Origin: Aliitabrizicola sp031408575
Lineage (GTDB): Bacteria; Pseudomonadota; Alphaproteobacteria; Rhodobacterales; Rhodobacteraceae
Assembly: GCA_031408575.1 (NCBI GenBank)
Contig: JANNWS010000154.1
Coordinates: 1 to 28,758, forward strand
DNA: 28,758 bases
Direction: 5' to 3'
This document shows, in pieces, positions 15,944-24,645 of this stretch (the stretch's first letter is position 1; each line of letters starts with the position of its first letter). A program made the position numbers and the translations under genes. Below the pieces are notes generated by a model that saw only the letters and a list, made by a program, of their open reading frames with translations, did no database searches and was not told the DNA's origin.

Positions 15944-17344
15944 ATGCACATGCCCGACATGCCCTCCCCCTCCGGCTCCACTGTGGCCGAGGCCGAAGCC
16001 TTCCTCGCCACCCATCCGCAGATTGAGGCATTCGATATCGTCCTGCACGATGCCAACGGCATTGGCCGGGGAAAGATTATCCGACGGCATGAACTTTTGT
16101 CGTTTTACAAGAACGGCCGCCATCTGCCGATATCGATCCTCGGCCTCGATATCTGCGGCGAGGATGTGCATGAAACCGGCCTGATCTGGGATCAGGGCGA
16201 CGGTGATCTGCGTGCCTGGCCGATTCCCGGCACGCTGGTGCCGCTGCATGCCACCACCCCGCCGCGCGGCGAGGTGTTCATGTCGATGTACGACCTCGAC
16301 GGCCACAAGATGACCTCCGATCCCCGCCACGCCCTGCAACGCCAGGTCGATGCGCTGGCGTCTGAGGGCCTCTACCCCTCCGGCGCGTTCGAGCTGGAGT
16401 TCTTCCTGCTCGCCAATAACCGCGGCCCCGATGGCCGCGTCCAGCCCGCCCGCGACGTGCTCGATGGTCGCGCCTCGCACAAGACCGAGGTGTATTCCGT
16501 CGATCACCTGCACGGCATGCTTCCGCTCTTCTCGGACATCTACGCCGGCGCGGAAAAGGCCGGGATCAGGGCCGAGACGATGATTTCGGAATATGCGCCG
16601 GGTCAGTATGAACTGACGCTGCACTACCGCACCGACGTGATGCAGGCTGCCGACGATCTGATGCGTCTGAAGCGTATCGTGCGGATGCAAGCCCGCGCGC
16701 ATGGCGTGACCGCCTGCTTCATGGCCAAGCCGGTGGAATCCTACGCAGGCTCTGGCATGCACTTCCACGTCTCGATGATGACCGCCGATGGCGGCAACGT
16801 GTTTGTCGAGGCCGAGGAAGGCCACTGGAACGACACCATCCTGCACGCCCTTGGCGGGTTGCGCGCCACGATGGGGGAATCGATGCTGGTCTTTGCGCCG
16901 CACGCCAATTCATGGCGGCGCTTCGCCAGCCAAAGCTATGCGCCGGTCTCGCCCACATGGGGTGTGAACAACCGCTCCGTCGCCCTGCGGATTCCGGCGG
17001 GCGAGATCAAGGCCCGCAGGATCGAACATCGCCCGGCGGGAGTCGATGCAAACCCCTACCTTGTCGCCGCAACCGTGCTCGCGGGCATCCGGCATGGCAT
17101 GGCACACCGGATCGACCCCGGCCCCGAGACGACCGGCAACGGGTATACCGACGCGCAGGACGCGCCCGCCATTCCCGTTGACTGGCGCTCTGCGATCGTG
17201 GCGGCGCAAGGATCGGCTTTCCTCAAGGACGCCTTGGGCGCGGACATGCACCGCACCTTCACTGCCATCAAGGCGGCGGAATACGCCCGCGTCGCCCGCA
17301 CTGTGTCCGAGGTTGATTTCGACCTCTATCTGCACACGGTCTGA
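15944..17344 (+). CDS. Glutamine synthetase-family gamma-glutamyl ligase (PuuA-like)
   Basis: 466 residues from the ATG at 15944, one base after the aminotransferase stop; a TTG at 15935 and an ATG at 15950 are alternatives. The N-terminal beta-grasp part holds FDIVLHDANGIGRGKIIRRHEL, and the catalytic domain holds FELEFFL, ISEYAPGQYELTLHY, the SGMHFHVSM histidine loop, and NNRSVALRIP with RIEHRPAGVDANPYL for ATP and glutamate binding. This is the pattern of gamma-glutamylpolyamine synthetases and related GlnA-like proteins, not of housekeeping glutamine synthetase; the tyrosine adenylylation motif near the C-terminus was not seen. It probably joins glutamate to an amine or amino acid made by the neighbouring enzymes. 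The exact substrate is unknown. Confidence 0.9.
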   Translation: MHMPDMPSPSGSTVAEAEAFLATHPQIEAFDIVLHDANGIGRGKIIRRHELLSFYKNGRHLPISILGLDICGEDVHETGLIWDQGDGDLRAWPIPGTLVPLHATTPPRGEVFMSMYDLDGHKMTSDPRHALQRQVDALASEGLYPSGAFELEFFLLANNRGPDGRVQPARDVLDGRASHKTEVYSVDHLHGMLPLFSDIYAGAEKAGIRAETMISEYAPGQYELTLHYRTDVMQAADDLMRLKRIVRMQARAHGVTACFMAKPVESYAGSGMHFHVSMMTADGGNVFVEAEEGHWNDTILHALGGLRATMGESMLVFAPHANSWRRFASQSYAPVSPTWGVNNRSVALRIPAGEIKARRIEHRPAGVDANPYLVAATVLAGIRHGMAHRIDPGPETTGNGYTDAQDAPAIPVDWRSAIVAAQGSAFLKDALGADMHRTFTAIKAAEYARVARTVSEVDFDLYLHTV

Positions 17345-17355
17345 CGCGCCCCGCT

Positions 17356-17376
17356 GCCCCGGACCCGGTCCGGGGC
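17356..17376 (+). terminator. Probable terminator after the glutamine synthetase-family gene
   Basis: Arms GCCCCGGACC (17356-17365) and GGTCCGGGGC (17367-17376) are perfectly complementary, about a dozen bases past the stop at 17344. Only a short GTTG follows, so the tail is weak. Confidence 0.55.
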
Positions 17377-17411
17377 GTTGCACGCGACCGGCCCGCGAAC
17401 AACGGGACCGT

Positions 17412-17461
17412 CCCGATGCTTTCTGCATCGGGAAACCAATTGGAAACCAGACGATTTCCAA
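17412..17461. terminator. Hairpin pair between converging genes
   Basis: CCCGATGC (17412-17419) pairs with GCATCGGG (17425-17432) around TTTCT. A second stem pairs TTGGAAA (17440-17446) with TTTCCAA (17455-17461). They lie before the end of the minus-strand response regulator gene (17479) and may end transcription from that side. Confidence 0.5.
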
Positions 17462-17478
17462 AGCTCCCGAACCACCCG

Positions 17479-18087
17479 TTACACCAGCTTGTTGTCCCGC
17501 GCGATCATCGCGGCATGGGTGCGGTTTTTGGCGCCCAGCTTGCGGCTTAGCGTCTTAACATGCAGCTTGACCGTGACTTCCTGCAAGTCATGGTCGCGCG
17601 CGATTTCCTTGTTCGACTGGGCCGCACAAATCCCGCGCAATACCTCTGCCTCGCGCCGAGTCAGGTTGAACGGCCCCTCGCCCGGTGTCGGTTCCGGTGG
17701 CATCGCACCAAACGGCAGGAACGTCTCACCCTGTGCCATGAGCCGCACCGCCGACACCATCGCCCGCGCGCCCAGCGTCTTGGGCATGAAGCCGATCGCG
17801 CCCGCCTTGATCGCGGCCTCGGCCACTTCACGCGACACGGAGCCCGACAGCACTGCCACCGGCCGCCCGCCATTTGCCCTGATGGCCGCGCCCAACCCAT
17901 CCAGCCCGTTCATCCCCGGCATAAGATAGTCAAGCAGGACAAGGTCATACGGCCCTGAACCAGAAATCTGGCGCAACGCGTCGGGCAGGTTTGCAGCAAC
18001 CACAACCGTCTCGAAACCTTCTGCTTTCAGAAAGGCTGCGATGGTCTCGCGCACGAGATCGTGGTCATCGGCAAGAAGGATTTTCAT
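17479..18087 (-). CDS. NarL/LuxR-type response regulator
   Basis: 202 residues. The receiver domain (1-120) has the acidic pocket ADDHD, the phosphorylation site D53 in DLVLLDYLMPGMNG, the SGS switch (81-83) and K103 in FMPKTLG. The LuxR-type helix-turn-helix (about 140-200) reads NLTRREAEVLRGICAAQSNK then EIARDHDLQEVTVKLHVKTL. It is divergent from the hybrid kinase gene with 209 bases between the starts, so the two are likely partners, with phosphate passed through the kinase HPt domain. Target genes are not shown by the sequence. Confidence 0.93.
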   Translation of the reverse strand: MKILLADDHDLVRETIAAFLKAEGFETVVVAANLPDALRQISGSGPYDLVLLDYLMPGMNGLDGLGAAIRANGGRPVAVLSGSVSREVAEAAIKAGAIGFMPKTLGARAMVSAVRLMAQGETFLPFGAMPPEPTPGEGPFNLTRREAEVLRGICAAQSNKEIARDHDLQEVTVKLHVKTLSRKLGAKNRTHAAMIARDNKLV

Positions 18088-18296
18088 GGGGATGCCAGGC
18101 TACCTTGAAGCCAGGGTTACTGAAAACGGCGCAGCCCTGAACAGGGAACTGATCCTGCAACAGTCTAGCAGGTCGCGGCAGGCTTTACACGCCTGTCTTC
18201 GTTCAAAGACGGCGGGCTGGCAACCGGGTCCGGGTTGCGCTAACCTGCCAAGGGCGCAGGGCGCATTCAAGCCATGCGCAAAACGAGGGCCTTGAA

Positions 18297-20852
18297 GTGG
18301 CGGTTGCCGGTGAACCCCGTCGCAGACTGGTCCGCAGGCTGAACGCCGTAGGACTGGTTTTTGTAATTGCGCTTTGCATTGGCGTGATCGTGGGCCTCGT
18401 GCTTGATGTTCAGCGCCGCCTTGACGCCTTGGCCAAAGCCAGTTCCGACAGCGTTCAATGGGCTTTGGCGCAGCTTGAGGTTGAAACCCAGCTGATGCGT
18501 GAAAGCCTGGGCACGCCGGACGCCGATCTTGCCACAGTACGCAAGCGGTTCGACATCTTCTTTTCGCGCATGATGATTTTCGAGACCAGCACGCTTTATG
18601 CCGGGCTTCGCGGGCAGCTTGAATTTGGTGAACCGCTGAACCAGATCGGACAGTTTCTTGACCGGACCCTGCCGCTGATGGACGGACCGGATGCCGGCTT
18701 GCGGGCCGGGCTGCCGACATTGCACGGCGAAACTGTCGCGGTGCGGGACGCGGTGCGGGCCATGTCCCTGACAGGCATCGAGTATTTCTCGACGGAATCG
18801 GACTTGCAACGCACTGAAATGGCCCGGACGCTGCAGCGACTGGCAGGCGTCACGGCGGTCTTGATCATCGCGCTGTCGGTGCTGGTGACCGTGCTCTTGC
18901 GGCTCTATCAGCGCAGCCAGTTGCAGTCGCTGGAAAACCGGCAGACCACCGCACGGCTTGAGGCGATCGTGAATACGTCGCTTGATGCCATTGTCGTGGC
19001 CGACCGGCGCGGTTGCGTGCTGGAGTTCAACCCCGCCGCCGAGACCATCTTCGGCTACACCCGCGTCGAAGCGTTCGGCAAGCAGGTGACCAGCCTGATC
19101 TTCCCGCCCGATGCCATCGAAGACACTTTCGCCGCCATCGAGACGCAGCTTATCAGCGCCGAGGCCCGTCTTTCGGGCAAGCAGCGGATCGAACTGGAGG
19201 CGGTCGGTAAGGACCGCAGCAGCTTTCCTGTCGAGCTGTCCGTTGCCCTGGCAGGGAATACAGAAGGTCAGATCTTCGTGGCCTTCCTGCGCGATATCTC
19301 GGAACGCCTTCAGGCCGAACGCGATCTGACCGAGGCCCGCGATCAGGCGTTGAAGGGGCAAAAGGCCAAGGCCGATTTCCTTGCGGTGATGAGCCATGAG
19401 ATGCGCACACCGTTGAACGGATTGCTGGGATCCAGCGAAATCCTGGGCGCAACCCCGTTGCAACCCAACCAGCGTGAAATTCTTGAAGTGATCGAGATGT
19501 CGGGGCAGATCCTGCTGCACCACGTCAATTCAGTGCTCGATATTTCCAGCGCCGAAGCGGGGGCGATCCGGCCCGGCAGCGCCCCGTTCGTGCTTGAGGC
19601 GCTGGTCAGCGACGTGGTGGCAAACCAGTCCGGCCTTGCTGCAGCGGCCGGAAACCGCATCGAAATCGTTGCGGTCACGGAACCGGCGGGCCGGCTTGCG
19701 GGCGACCCCGCCCGCCTTCGCCAGATCCTGCTGAACCTTGTCGGAAACGCAGTGAAGTTTACCCGCAACGGCACAATAACCATCGAAATCGAAGCTGAAC
19801 CGGCGCCCGGCGAGGTGCGCAAGGTCGAGATCCGGGTGATCGACTCGGGGATCGGGATCGCAGAAGCGGATCAGGTCCGCGTGTTCGACGATTTCGTGAC
19901 GCTGGACAGCACCTACGGGCGCGAGGCGGGTGGTACCGGCCTTGGCCTTGGGATCACGCGACGGCTGGTTCATGCGCTGGGGGGCGAGATCGGGATGGAA
20001 AGCGAACCCGGTCAGGGCAGCGTGTTCTGGGTGCGCCTGCCGTTCGCGCAGGACGCAGTGGCACTGCCCATTGCAGTTCCCGACGATGTGGCCGCTGCCG
20101 ATATCACCGGCACACCACTTTCGGTGCTTGTCATCGAAGACAACGCGATCAACCGTTTTGTGCTGCGCGCGCTGCTTGAAGAGGTCAGCCACCGTGTGAC
20201 CGAGGCGGTCGATGGAATCGAGGGCGTGGCACTGGCTCAGACGATGGCGCATGATGTGATCCTGATGGATATTTCGATGCCCCGCCTTGACGGCGTCGAA
20301 GCCGCGCGGCGTATCCGTGCCGGCTGCGGTCTGTCGCATGGAGCCCGGATCGTCGCAGTCACCGCACATGCCCTGCCCGAAGAACTGGACCGGTTTCATG
20401 CCGCCGGAATCGACGACTGCCTGATCAAGCCGATCACGCGGGGCACTTTGGCCCGGATCTTGGCGGGGCGTCCGGTGCAGGCGCTTGCTTCAAGCCGCGA
20501 CACCGGGTCAGAGCCGCTGATTGACGCACGGCAGATGTGCGATCTGATGGCACGCCTGGACGAGAAGACCGCCGAAAACCTGTTGCGGCGCTTTATTGCC
20601 GAGGGCGACGATATCGTACAGCGTCTGCTTGGCTGCCCGCCCGACCCAAGCGCCGAAAGCCTGTGCCATCAACTTGCCGGGTCCGCGGCCACATTCGGCG
20701 CAAAACGCCTCGCGGCAACCCTTGCGGCGATGGCGGCGACGGGCCCCGAAACGGTGACCATCCCTCTGCAGTCATCGCTGGCTGACATCTGGCCCGCCAC
20801 GAAGGCGGCCCTTGGGGACCGTCATCCGGCGCTGCTGGACCTGGCAAGCTGA
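18297..20852 (+). CDS. Hybrid sensor histidine kinase with PAS, receiver and HPt domains
   Basis: 851 residues, from a GTG at 18297 with GAGG about nine bases upstream. Two membrane helices (about 15-37 and 182-203) enclose a periplasmic region of about 145 residues rich in helices. A PAS domain (about 222-340) begins ARLEAIVNTSLDAIVVADRR. HisKA has H367 in FLAVMSHEMRTPLNG; the HATPase has NLVGNAVKFT, DSGIGIAE and GTGLGLGI. The receiver (about 610-725) has IEDNAINRF and D658 in ILMDISMPRLDG, and the C-terminal HPt has H791 in LCHQLAGSAATFG. It is a full phosphorelay chain (H-D-H) ready to pass phosphate to a separate regulator, most likely the divergent NarL-type one. The periplasmic signal is unknown. 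Its last 31 bases overlap the converging chelatase gene. Confidence 0.94.
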   Translation: MAVAGEPRRRLVRRLNAVGLVFVIALCIGVIVGLVLDVQRRLDALAKASSDSVQWALAQLEVETQLMRESLGTPDADLATVRKRFDIFFSRMMIFETSTLYAGLRGQLEFGEPLNQIGQFLDRTLPLMDGPDAGLRAGLPTLHGETVAVRDAVRAMSLTGIEYFSTESDLQRTEMARTLQRLAGVTAVLIIALSVLVTVLLRLYQRSQLQSLENRQTTARLEAIVNTSLDAIVVADRRGCVLEFNPAAETIFGYTRVEAFGKQVTSLIFPPDAIEDTFAAIETQLISAEARLSGKQRIELEAVGKDRSSFPVELSVALAGNTEGQIFVAFLRDISERLQAERDLTEARDQALKGQKAKADFLAVMSHEMRTPLNGLLGSSEILGATPLQPNQREILEVIEMSGQILLHHVNSVLDISSAEAGAIRPGSAPFVLEALVSDVVANQSGLAAAAGNRIEIVAVTEPAGRLAGDPARLRQILLNLVGNAVKFTRNGTITIEIEAEPAPGEVRKVEIRVIDSGIGIAEADQVRVFDDFVTLDSTYGREAGGTGLGLGITRRLVHALGGEIGMESEPGQGSVFWVRLPFAQDAVALPIAVPDDVAAADITGTPLSVLVIEDNAINRFVLRALLEEVSHRVTEAVDGIEGVALAQTMAHDVILMDISMPRLDGVEAARRIRAGCGLSHGARIVAVTAHALPEELDRFHAAGIDDCLIKPITRGTLARILAGRPVQALASSRDTGSEPLIDARQMCDLMARLDEKTAENLLRRFIAEGDDIVQRLLGCPPDPSAESLCHQLAGSAATFGAKRLAATLAAMAATGPETVTIPLQSSLADIWPATKAALGDRHPALLDLAS

Positions 20853-21580
20853 CACGCAGCCAGACGCAGCGCGTCCGCGATCAGCAGGGGAACCCGCGCG
20901 TCAAGGCCAACCGGTTCAAGCAACTGCCCCTCGAACGCCGCTTCGGCCAGCGCCGCCGGAAGGTCATCAATCACATGACCGCCTTTTGCCGCAAAGAACG
21001 GCAGGCACAGTGCGCCCGCGCTCATCGTCCGGGCTACTGCCGCGATTTGCGGGGTCTGGTCGATGAACCCGGTTTCAACCCGGCGAAACCCCGTCTCTGA
21101 TGCCAGACGGGCCGCCATGCCGCGCGCCACCGCCGCAGGCGCATCGCTGCGGAACGATCCGTGCGCGGCCAGCAGCAGGTCGGTGTCGTGCGGTGCGCGC
21201 CCTGCCGCCGCCGCCGCTTCCCGCACAATAGTAACGGTCAGGGCCTGCACCGCCGGATCAAGGCCGAAAGGCGCCAGTTGCGTCACCTGCCCCGCCCCGG
21301 CGGCAGCAAGGCGCGCCGGCAGATGGGTCTGTGTGAACCAGCCATCCGCCATGAAAAGCGGATAGACCAACACCGACGCAGCACCCGCCAGTGCCACCGC
21401 CAGCGCATCTTCGGACGCAAGGGTGGCCGACCGCACCGACCATCCCGGCAGATGCTGTGCCACCCGCGCTGCCAGCTCCGCAATTTCCGCCTCGGCCGGT
21501 CCCGGATCAGACGGCTGCCCATGTGCCACGATCAGGGCTACCCGTGCCGCACCTTCCGTTTTGTCGATCTGCTTGCCCAT
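20822..21580 (-). CDS. Two-domain CbiX/SirB-like sirohydrochlorin chelatase family protein
   Basis: 252 residues from the ATG at 21580; a GTG at 21589 is an alternative start. Two chelatase half-domains follow one another: VALIVAHGQPSDPGPAEAEI (H20) with YPLFMADGWFTQTHLPARL (H86), then DLLLAAHGSFRSDAP (H140) with LPFFAAKGGHVIDDLP (H202). This internal duplication is the long form of CbiX-type enzymes, which insert Co2+, Fe2+ or Ni2+ into sirohydrochlorin or relatives. No other cobalamin or siroheme gene is nearby, so which metal and pathway it serves is not shown. Its 3' end overlaps the hybrid kinase 3' end by 31 bases on the opposite strand. Confidence 0.85.
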   Translation of the reverse strand: MGKQIDKTEGAARVALIVAHGQPSDPGPAEAEIAELAARVAQHLPGWSVRSATLASEDALAVALAGAASVLVYPLFMADGWFTQTHLPARLAAAGAGQVTQLAPFGLDPAVQALTVTIVREAAAAAGRAPHDTDLLLAAHGSFRSDAPAAVARGMAARLASETGFRRVETGFIDQTPQIAAVARTMSAGALCLPFFAAKGGHVIDDLPAALAEAAFEGQLLEPVGLDARVPLLIADALRLAACQLARSSSAG

Positions 21581-21849
21581 CACCGCCACCCTATTGTCGT
21601 GTCGCCAAAACTAAGCGGGCGCCGCGATGAGGCAAGGCATAGCCCATCGCAGCCCGCACGCCTATCCAGCCCGCGCTCCCGCGCCCGACCGGATCCGCAA
21701 GCCGGTTGCATTTCGATCTGGCCCGCGCCATGCAGGCGGAGATGAACAAAGGTGCGCCCGATGCAGGCCAGACCCCGAACCGATGCAGCCCCCGAATGGC
21801 ACCTGAACGGTGTCGCGCAGGCGGGCACCGCAGTTGGGCGGGGTTGACC

Positions 21850-23235
21850 ATGCAGCCCGCCCGTATGGGTGATGTCTCCTTCTGGTATGCCGATCTTGGC
21901 GGCCTGCCCGCCCGGAGGCCGCCGCTGGACGGCGATACGCAGGCCGATGTCTGCATCATCGGCGCGGGCTATACCGGCCTCTGGACGGCCTACTATCTTC
22001 GTCAGGCCGACCCATCGCTGCGGATCGTGATTGTTGAAAAGGAGTTCGCCGGGTTCGGCGCATCGGGGCGCAACGGCGGATGGCTGACCGGTGGCTTTGC
22101 GTGGAGCCACGAGAAATACCTCAGCACCGGCACGCCTGACGGGGTGCGGTCGATGGTGCAGGCGATGAACGGCACCGTTGACGAGGTGATCCGCGTCGCG
22201 ACCGCCGAGGGCATAGACGCCGATATCCGCCGCACGGACGAGTTGATGGTGGCGGTCAACCCCGCGCAATGGGCGCGCGTCACAAAAGAGGTCGCCCATC
22301 GCCAGCACTGGGGCGAGGGCTGCGCACGCGTCTACACGATCGGTGCCGAGGCCGCGCGGGCGCGGGTCAACATCCCTGGCACTCTGGGCGGCATGGTGGT
22401 GTCAGGCGTGGCGCGCATCCAGCCAGCCAAGCTGGTGCGCGGGCTGGCAGAGGCGGTGGAACGCCTTGGCGTCACCATCGCCGAAGGCACGACCGTGACC
22501 GGCATTGCCCACGGCCATGTCACGACCACGCATGGCACCGTGCGCGCACCGATCATCCTGCGCGCGACCGAAGGGTTCACTGCCACCCTGCATGGGTTGG
22601 GGCGCGACTGGCTGCCGCTGAATTCGGCGCAGATCGTGACCGAACCCCTGCCACCCGAGATGTGGGCGAGGATCGGTTGGAACGGGCATGAGATTCTAGG
22701 CGATTTCGCCAATGCCTATTGCTATTGTCAGCGCACCCGCGACGGTCGCATCACGGTCGGCGGGCGGGGAGTGCCGTATCGGATGGGATCGGGCATTGAC
22801 ACAAACGGTGCGCCCGACAGCGAAACCGTGCGGCGGCTGACCGCCATCCTGCACCGCCACTTCCCCGACACGAAGCCGCTGAAGATCGACCATGCGTGGT
22901 GCGGCGTGCTGGGCGTGCCGCGCGACTGGTGTGCGACGGTGGGGCTTGATCGCAGCACCGGCCTCGGCTGGGCCGGGGGGTATGTCGGGGTAGGCGTTTC
23001 GACTTCGAACCTTGCTGGTCGCACGCTGGCCGATCTGGCGCTTGGGCGTGACACCGACCTTGCCCGCCTGCCCTGGGTTGGCCGCAAGGTGCGAAAGTGG
23101 GAACCCGAGCCGCTGCGCTGGCTAGGGGTGCAAGGCATGTATGCCCTGCTCAATGCAGCCGACCGCCGCGAGGCCCGCCTTGGCGGTCCGCCATCCCGTC
23201 TTGCGGCCCTTGGCAACTGGCTCTCGGGGCGTTAA
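21850..23235 (+). CDS. FAD-dependent amine/amino acid oxidoreductase (DAO family, PuuB-like)
   Basis: 461 residues from the ATG at 21850, preceded by GGGCGGGG; the frame is open back to 21706 but that stretch lacks family features, and an ATG at 21865 is the other choice. The FAD dinucleotide fold is ADVCIIGAGYTGLWTAYYLR (GAGYTG at 38-43) with E63 for the ribose and the family motif GFGASGRNGGWLTGGF. The C-terminal segment LGWAGGYVGVGVSTSNLAGR closes the FAD site. The closest functional type I recognise is gamma-glutamylputrescine oxidase and related secondary-amine oxidases. A PuuA-like ligase lies 4.5 kb upstream in the window, so a joint role is possible but they are not in one operon. Confidence 0.88.
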   Translation: MQPARMGDVSFWYADLGGLPARRPPLDGDTQADVCIIGAGYTGLWTAYYLRQADPSLRIVIVEKEFAGFGASGRNGGWLTGGFAWSHEKYLSTGTPDGVRSMVQAMNGTVDEVIRVATAEGIDADIRRTDELMVAVNPAQWARVTKEVAHRQHWGEGCARVYTIGAEAARARVNIPGTLGGMVVSGVARIQPAKLVRGLAEAVERLGVTIAEGTTVTGIAHGHVTTTHGTVRAPIILRATEGFTATLHGLGRDWLPLNSAQIVTEPLPPEMWARIGWNGHEILGDFANAYCYCQRTRDGRITVGGRGVPYRMGSGIDTNGAPDSETVRRLTAILHRHFPDTKPLKIDHAWCGVLGVPRDWCATVGLDRSTGLGWAGGYVGVGVSTSNLAGRTLADLALGRDTDLARLPWVGRKVRKWEPEPLRWLGVQGMYALLNAADRREARLGGPPSRLAALGNWLSGR

Positions 23236-23335
23236 ACGCGCTGCAGTCAACCTGCAACACGCGACTGCAGCGTCCGACCTTGCATTTCGCGCCCGGACCA
23301 GAACCGGGTGCCTGTATTCCTTGGGGGAGTTTACC

Positions 23336-24457
23336 TTGCTGCATATCGACCTGCCGACCCGATCCGAGATTCTGAAGCTTGCCGAAGTCCGCGGTGGTCC
23401 CTGCGTGACGATCTATGTCTCGACCACGCCGCTGACCGAAGCGGCACAGGCCGACCGGACCCAGCTGAAGAACCTGCTGAAAGAAGCGGTGCGTCAGCTT
23501 GAGACGGTCGATACCCCCAAGCGCAGCATCTGGCCGATCGAGGCGGCTGTGGCCGAAATTGGCGAGGATGACGAATTCTGGGCGCATCAGGCCAATTCGC
23601 TGGCGATCTTTGCCACCCCCGACAGCATCCGCACCTACCGCCTGCCCAGCAAAATGGACAGCATGGTCGAAGTGTCCGACCGTTTTCACATCAAGCCGCT
23701 ACTGCGCGCCGTGACCTTCCCGCACAACGCCTATGTGCTTGCTGTCGGCATGGGTGCGGTCCGCCTGATCGAAGTGTCGGCCGATCTGCCGCCGCAGCAC
23801 ATGTCGGTGCCGGACCTGCCCCGCGACATGGCAGATGCCATCGGGCGGCGCAGCCACACCGCGCGCAATGCCCAGATGGGCAGCGGCGAGGCCACTAGCG
23901 AGAACGCCCTGCTGACCCGCTATGCCCGCGCCATTGACGATGCGCTGCGCCCGGTTCTGACCGGCCATGAGCGCCCGCTCATCGTGGCCGCGTCTGAACC
24001 CATGAGCTCGATCTTCCGGTCAGTCAGCAGCTATCCCCACACCGCGACCGAAGCGATGGGTGGCTCTGCCGACCACACCGCAGACCATGTGCTGGCCGCC
24101 GAAGCGCGCGGCGTGCTGGACCGCATCTATGCCGCCGAAATCGCGTCGGTGGCCGAGTTGTTCATCACGCGCGAAATGCAGGGCCGTGCCACCACCGACA
24201 TCGCACAGGCCGCGCGTGCCGCGACCTTCGGTGCCATCGACACGCTGCTGGTCGATATGGATCAGGTCATTGTCGGCACCGTATCGGACGAAGACGGGGC
24301 GGTCACATTTGCCGATCAGGCCGGTGCGGACAATTACGGCGTGGTCGATGAAATCGCCAGCCGTGCGCTCAAGTCTGGCGCGCGTGTGCTGTCGGCCCGC
24401 AAGGTCGACATTCCGAATGGTGCCTCGCTTGCCGCAATCCTGCGCTATGCGATCTGA
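23336..24457 (+). CDS. baeRF-family protein (bacterial archaeo-eukaryotic release factor-like)
   Basis: 373 residues from a TTG at 23336, chosen because a strong GGGGGAG lies eight bases upstream; the frame is open back to 23141 but overlaps the oxidoreductase gene. The N-terminus has GGPCVTIYVSTTPLTEAAQ then DRTQLKNLLKEAVRQLE, typical of baeRF proteins, which are distant relatives of eRF1 and Pelota. The middle part is SNxLAIFATPDSIRTYRLP-like, and the C-terminal part is alpha/beta with ATFGAIDTLLVDMDQVIVGT. The function of bacterial members is not established; ribosome rescue or RNA handling has been proposed from homology. No GGQ peptide-release motif was found. A hairpin follows at 24464-24502. 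Confidence 0.8.
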   Translation: MLHIDLPTRSEILKLAEVRGGPCVTIYVSTTPLTEAAQADRTQLKNLLKEAVRQLETVDTPKRSIWPIEAAVAEIGEDDEFWAHQANSLAIFATPDSIRTYRLPSKMDSMVEVSDRFHIKPLLRAVTFPHNAYVLAVGMGAVRLIEVSADLPPQHMSVPDLPRDMADAIGRRSHTARNAQMGSGEATSENALLTRYARAIDDALRPVLTGHERPLIVAASEPMSSIFRSVSSYPHTATEAMGGSADHTADHVLAAEARGVLDRIYAAEIASVAELFITREMQGRATTDIAQAARAATFGAIDTLLVDMDQVIVGTVSDEDGAVTFADQAGADNYGVVDEIASRALKSGARVLSARKVDIPNGASLAAILRYAI

Positions 24458-24463
24458 ACAGAC

Positions 24464-24502
24464 GGGCCAGCCTTCCCACGGGTATAGTGGACAGGCTGGC
24501 CC
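24464..24502 (+). terminator. Hairpin after the baeRF gene
   Basis: Arms GGGCCAGCCT (24464-24473) and AGGCTGGCCC (24493-24502) are perfectly complementary across a 19-base loop, seven bases after the stop. No T tract follows, so it may be a Rho-type end or RNA-protecting stem. Confidence 0.5.
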
Positions 24503-24645
24503 GCTGCGCTTGGGGCCGGTCAGACGCTGATAGAAGCGCCAGACCGGCTCCAGACTTTTGATTTTTGCCTATCTTTCGCAAAAACGGGACTCCATTTTTG
24601 AAGGACAGGCTGTAGGGTTCGAAAAACCCAAGGATTTCTGACTTC

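Noticed and set aside
18267..19523. 418-codon minus-strand open frame
   Set aside because: Antisense to the hybrid kinase and of shadow-type composition.
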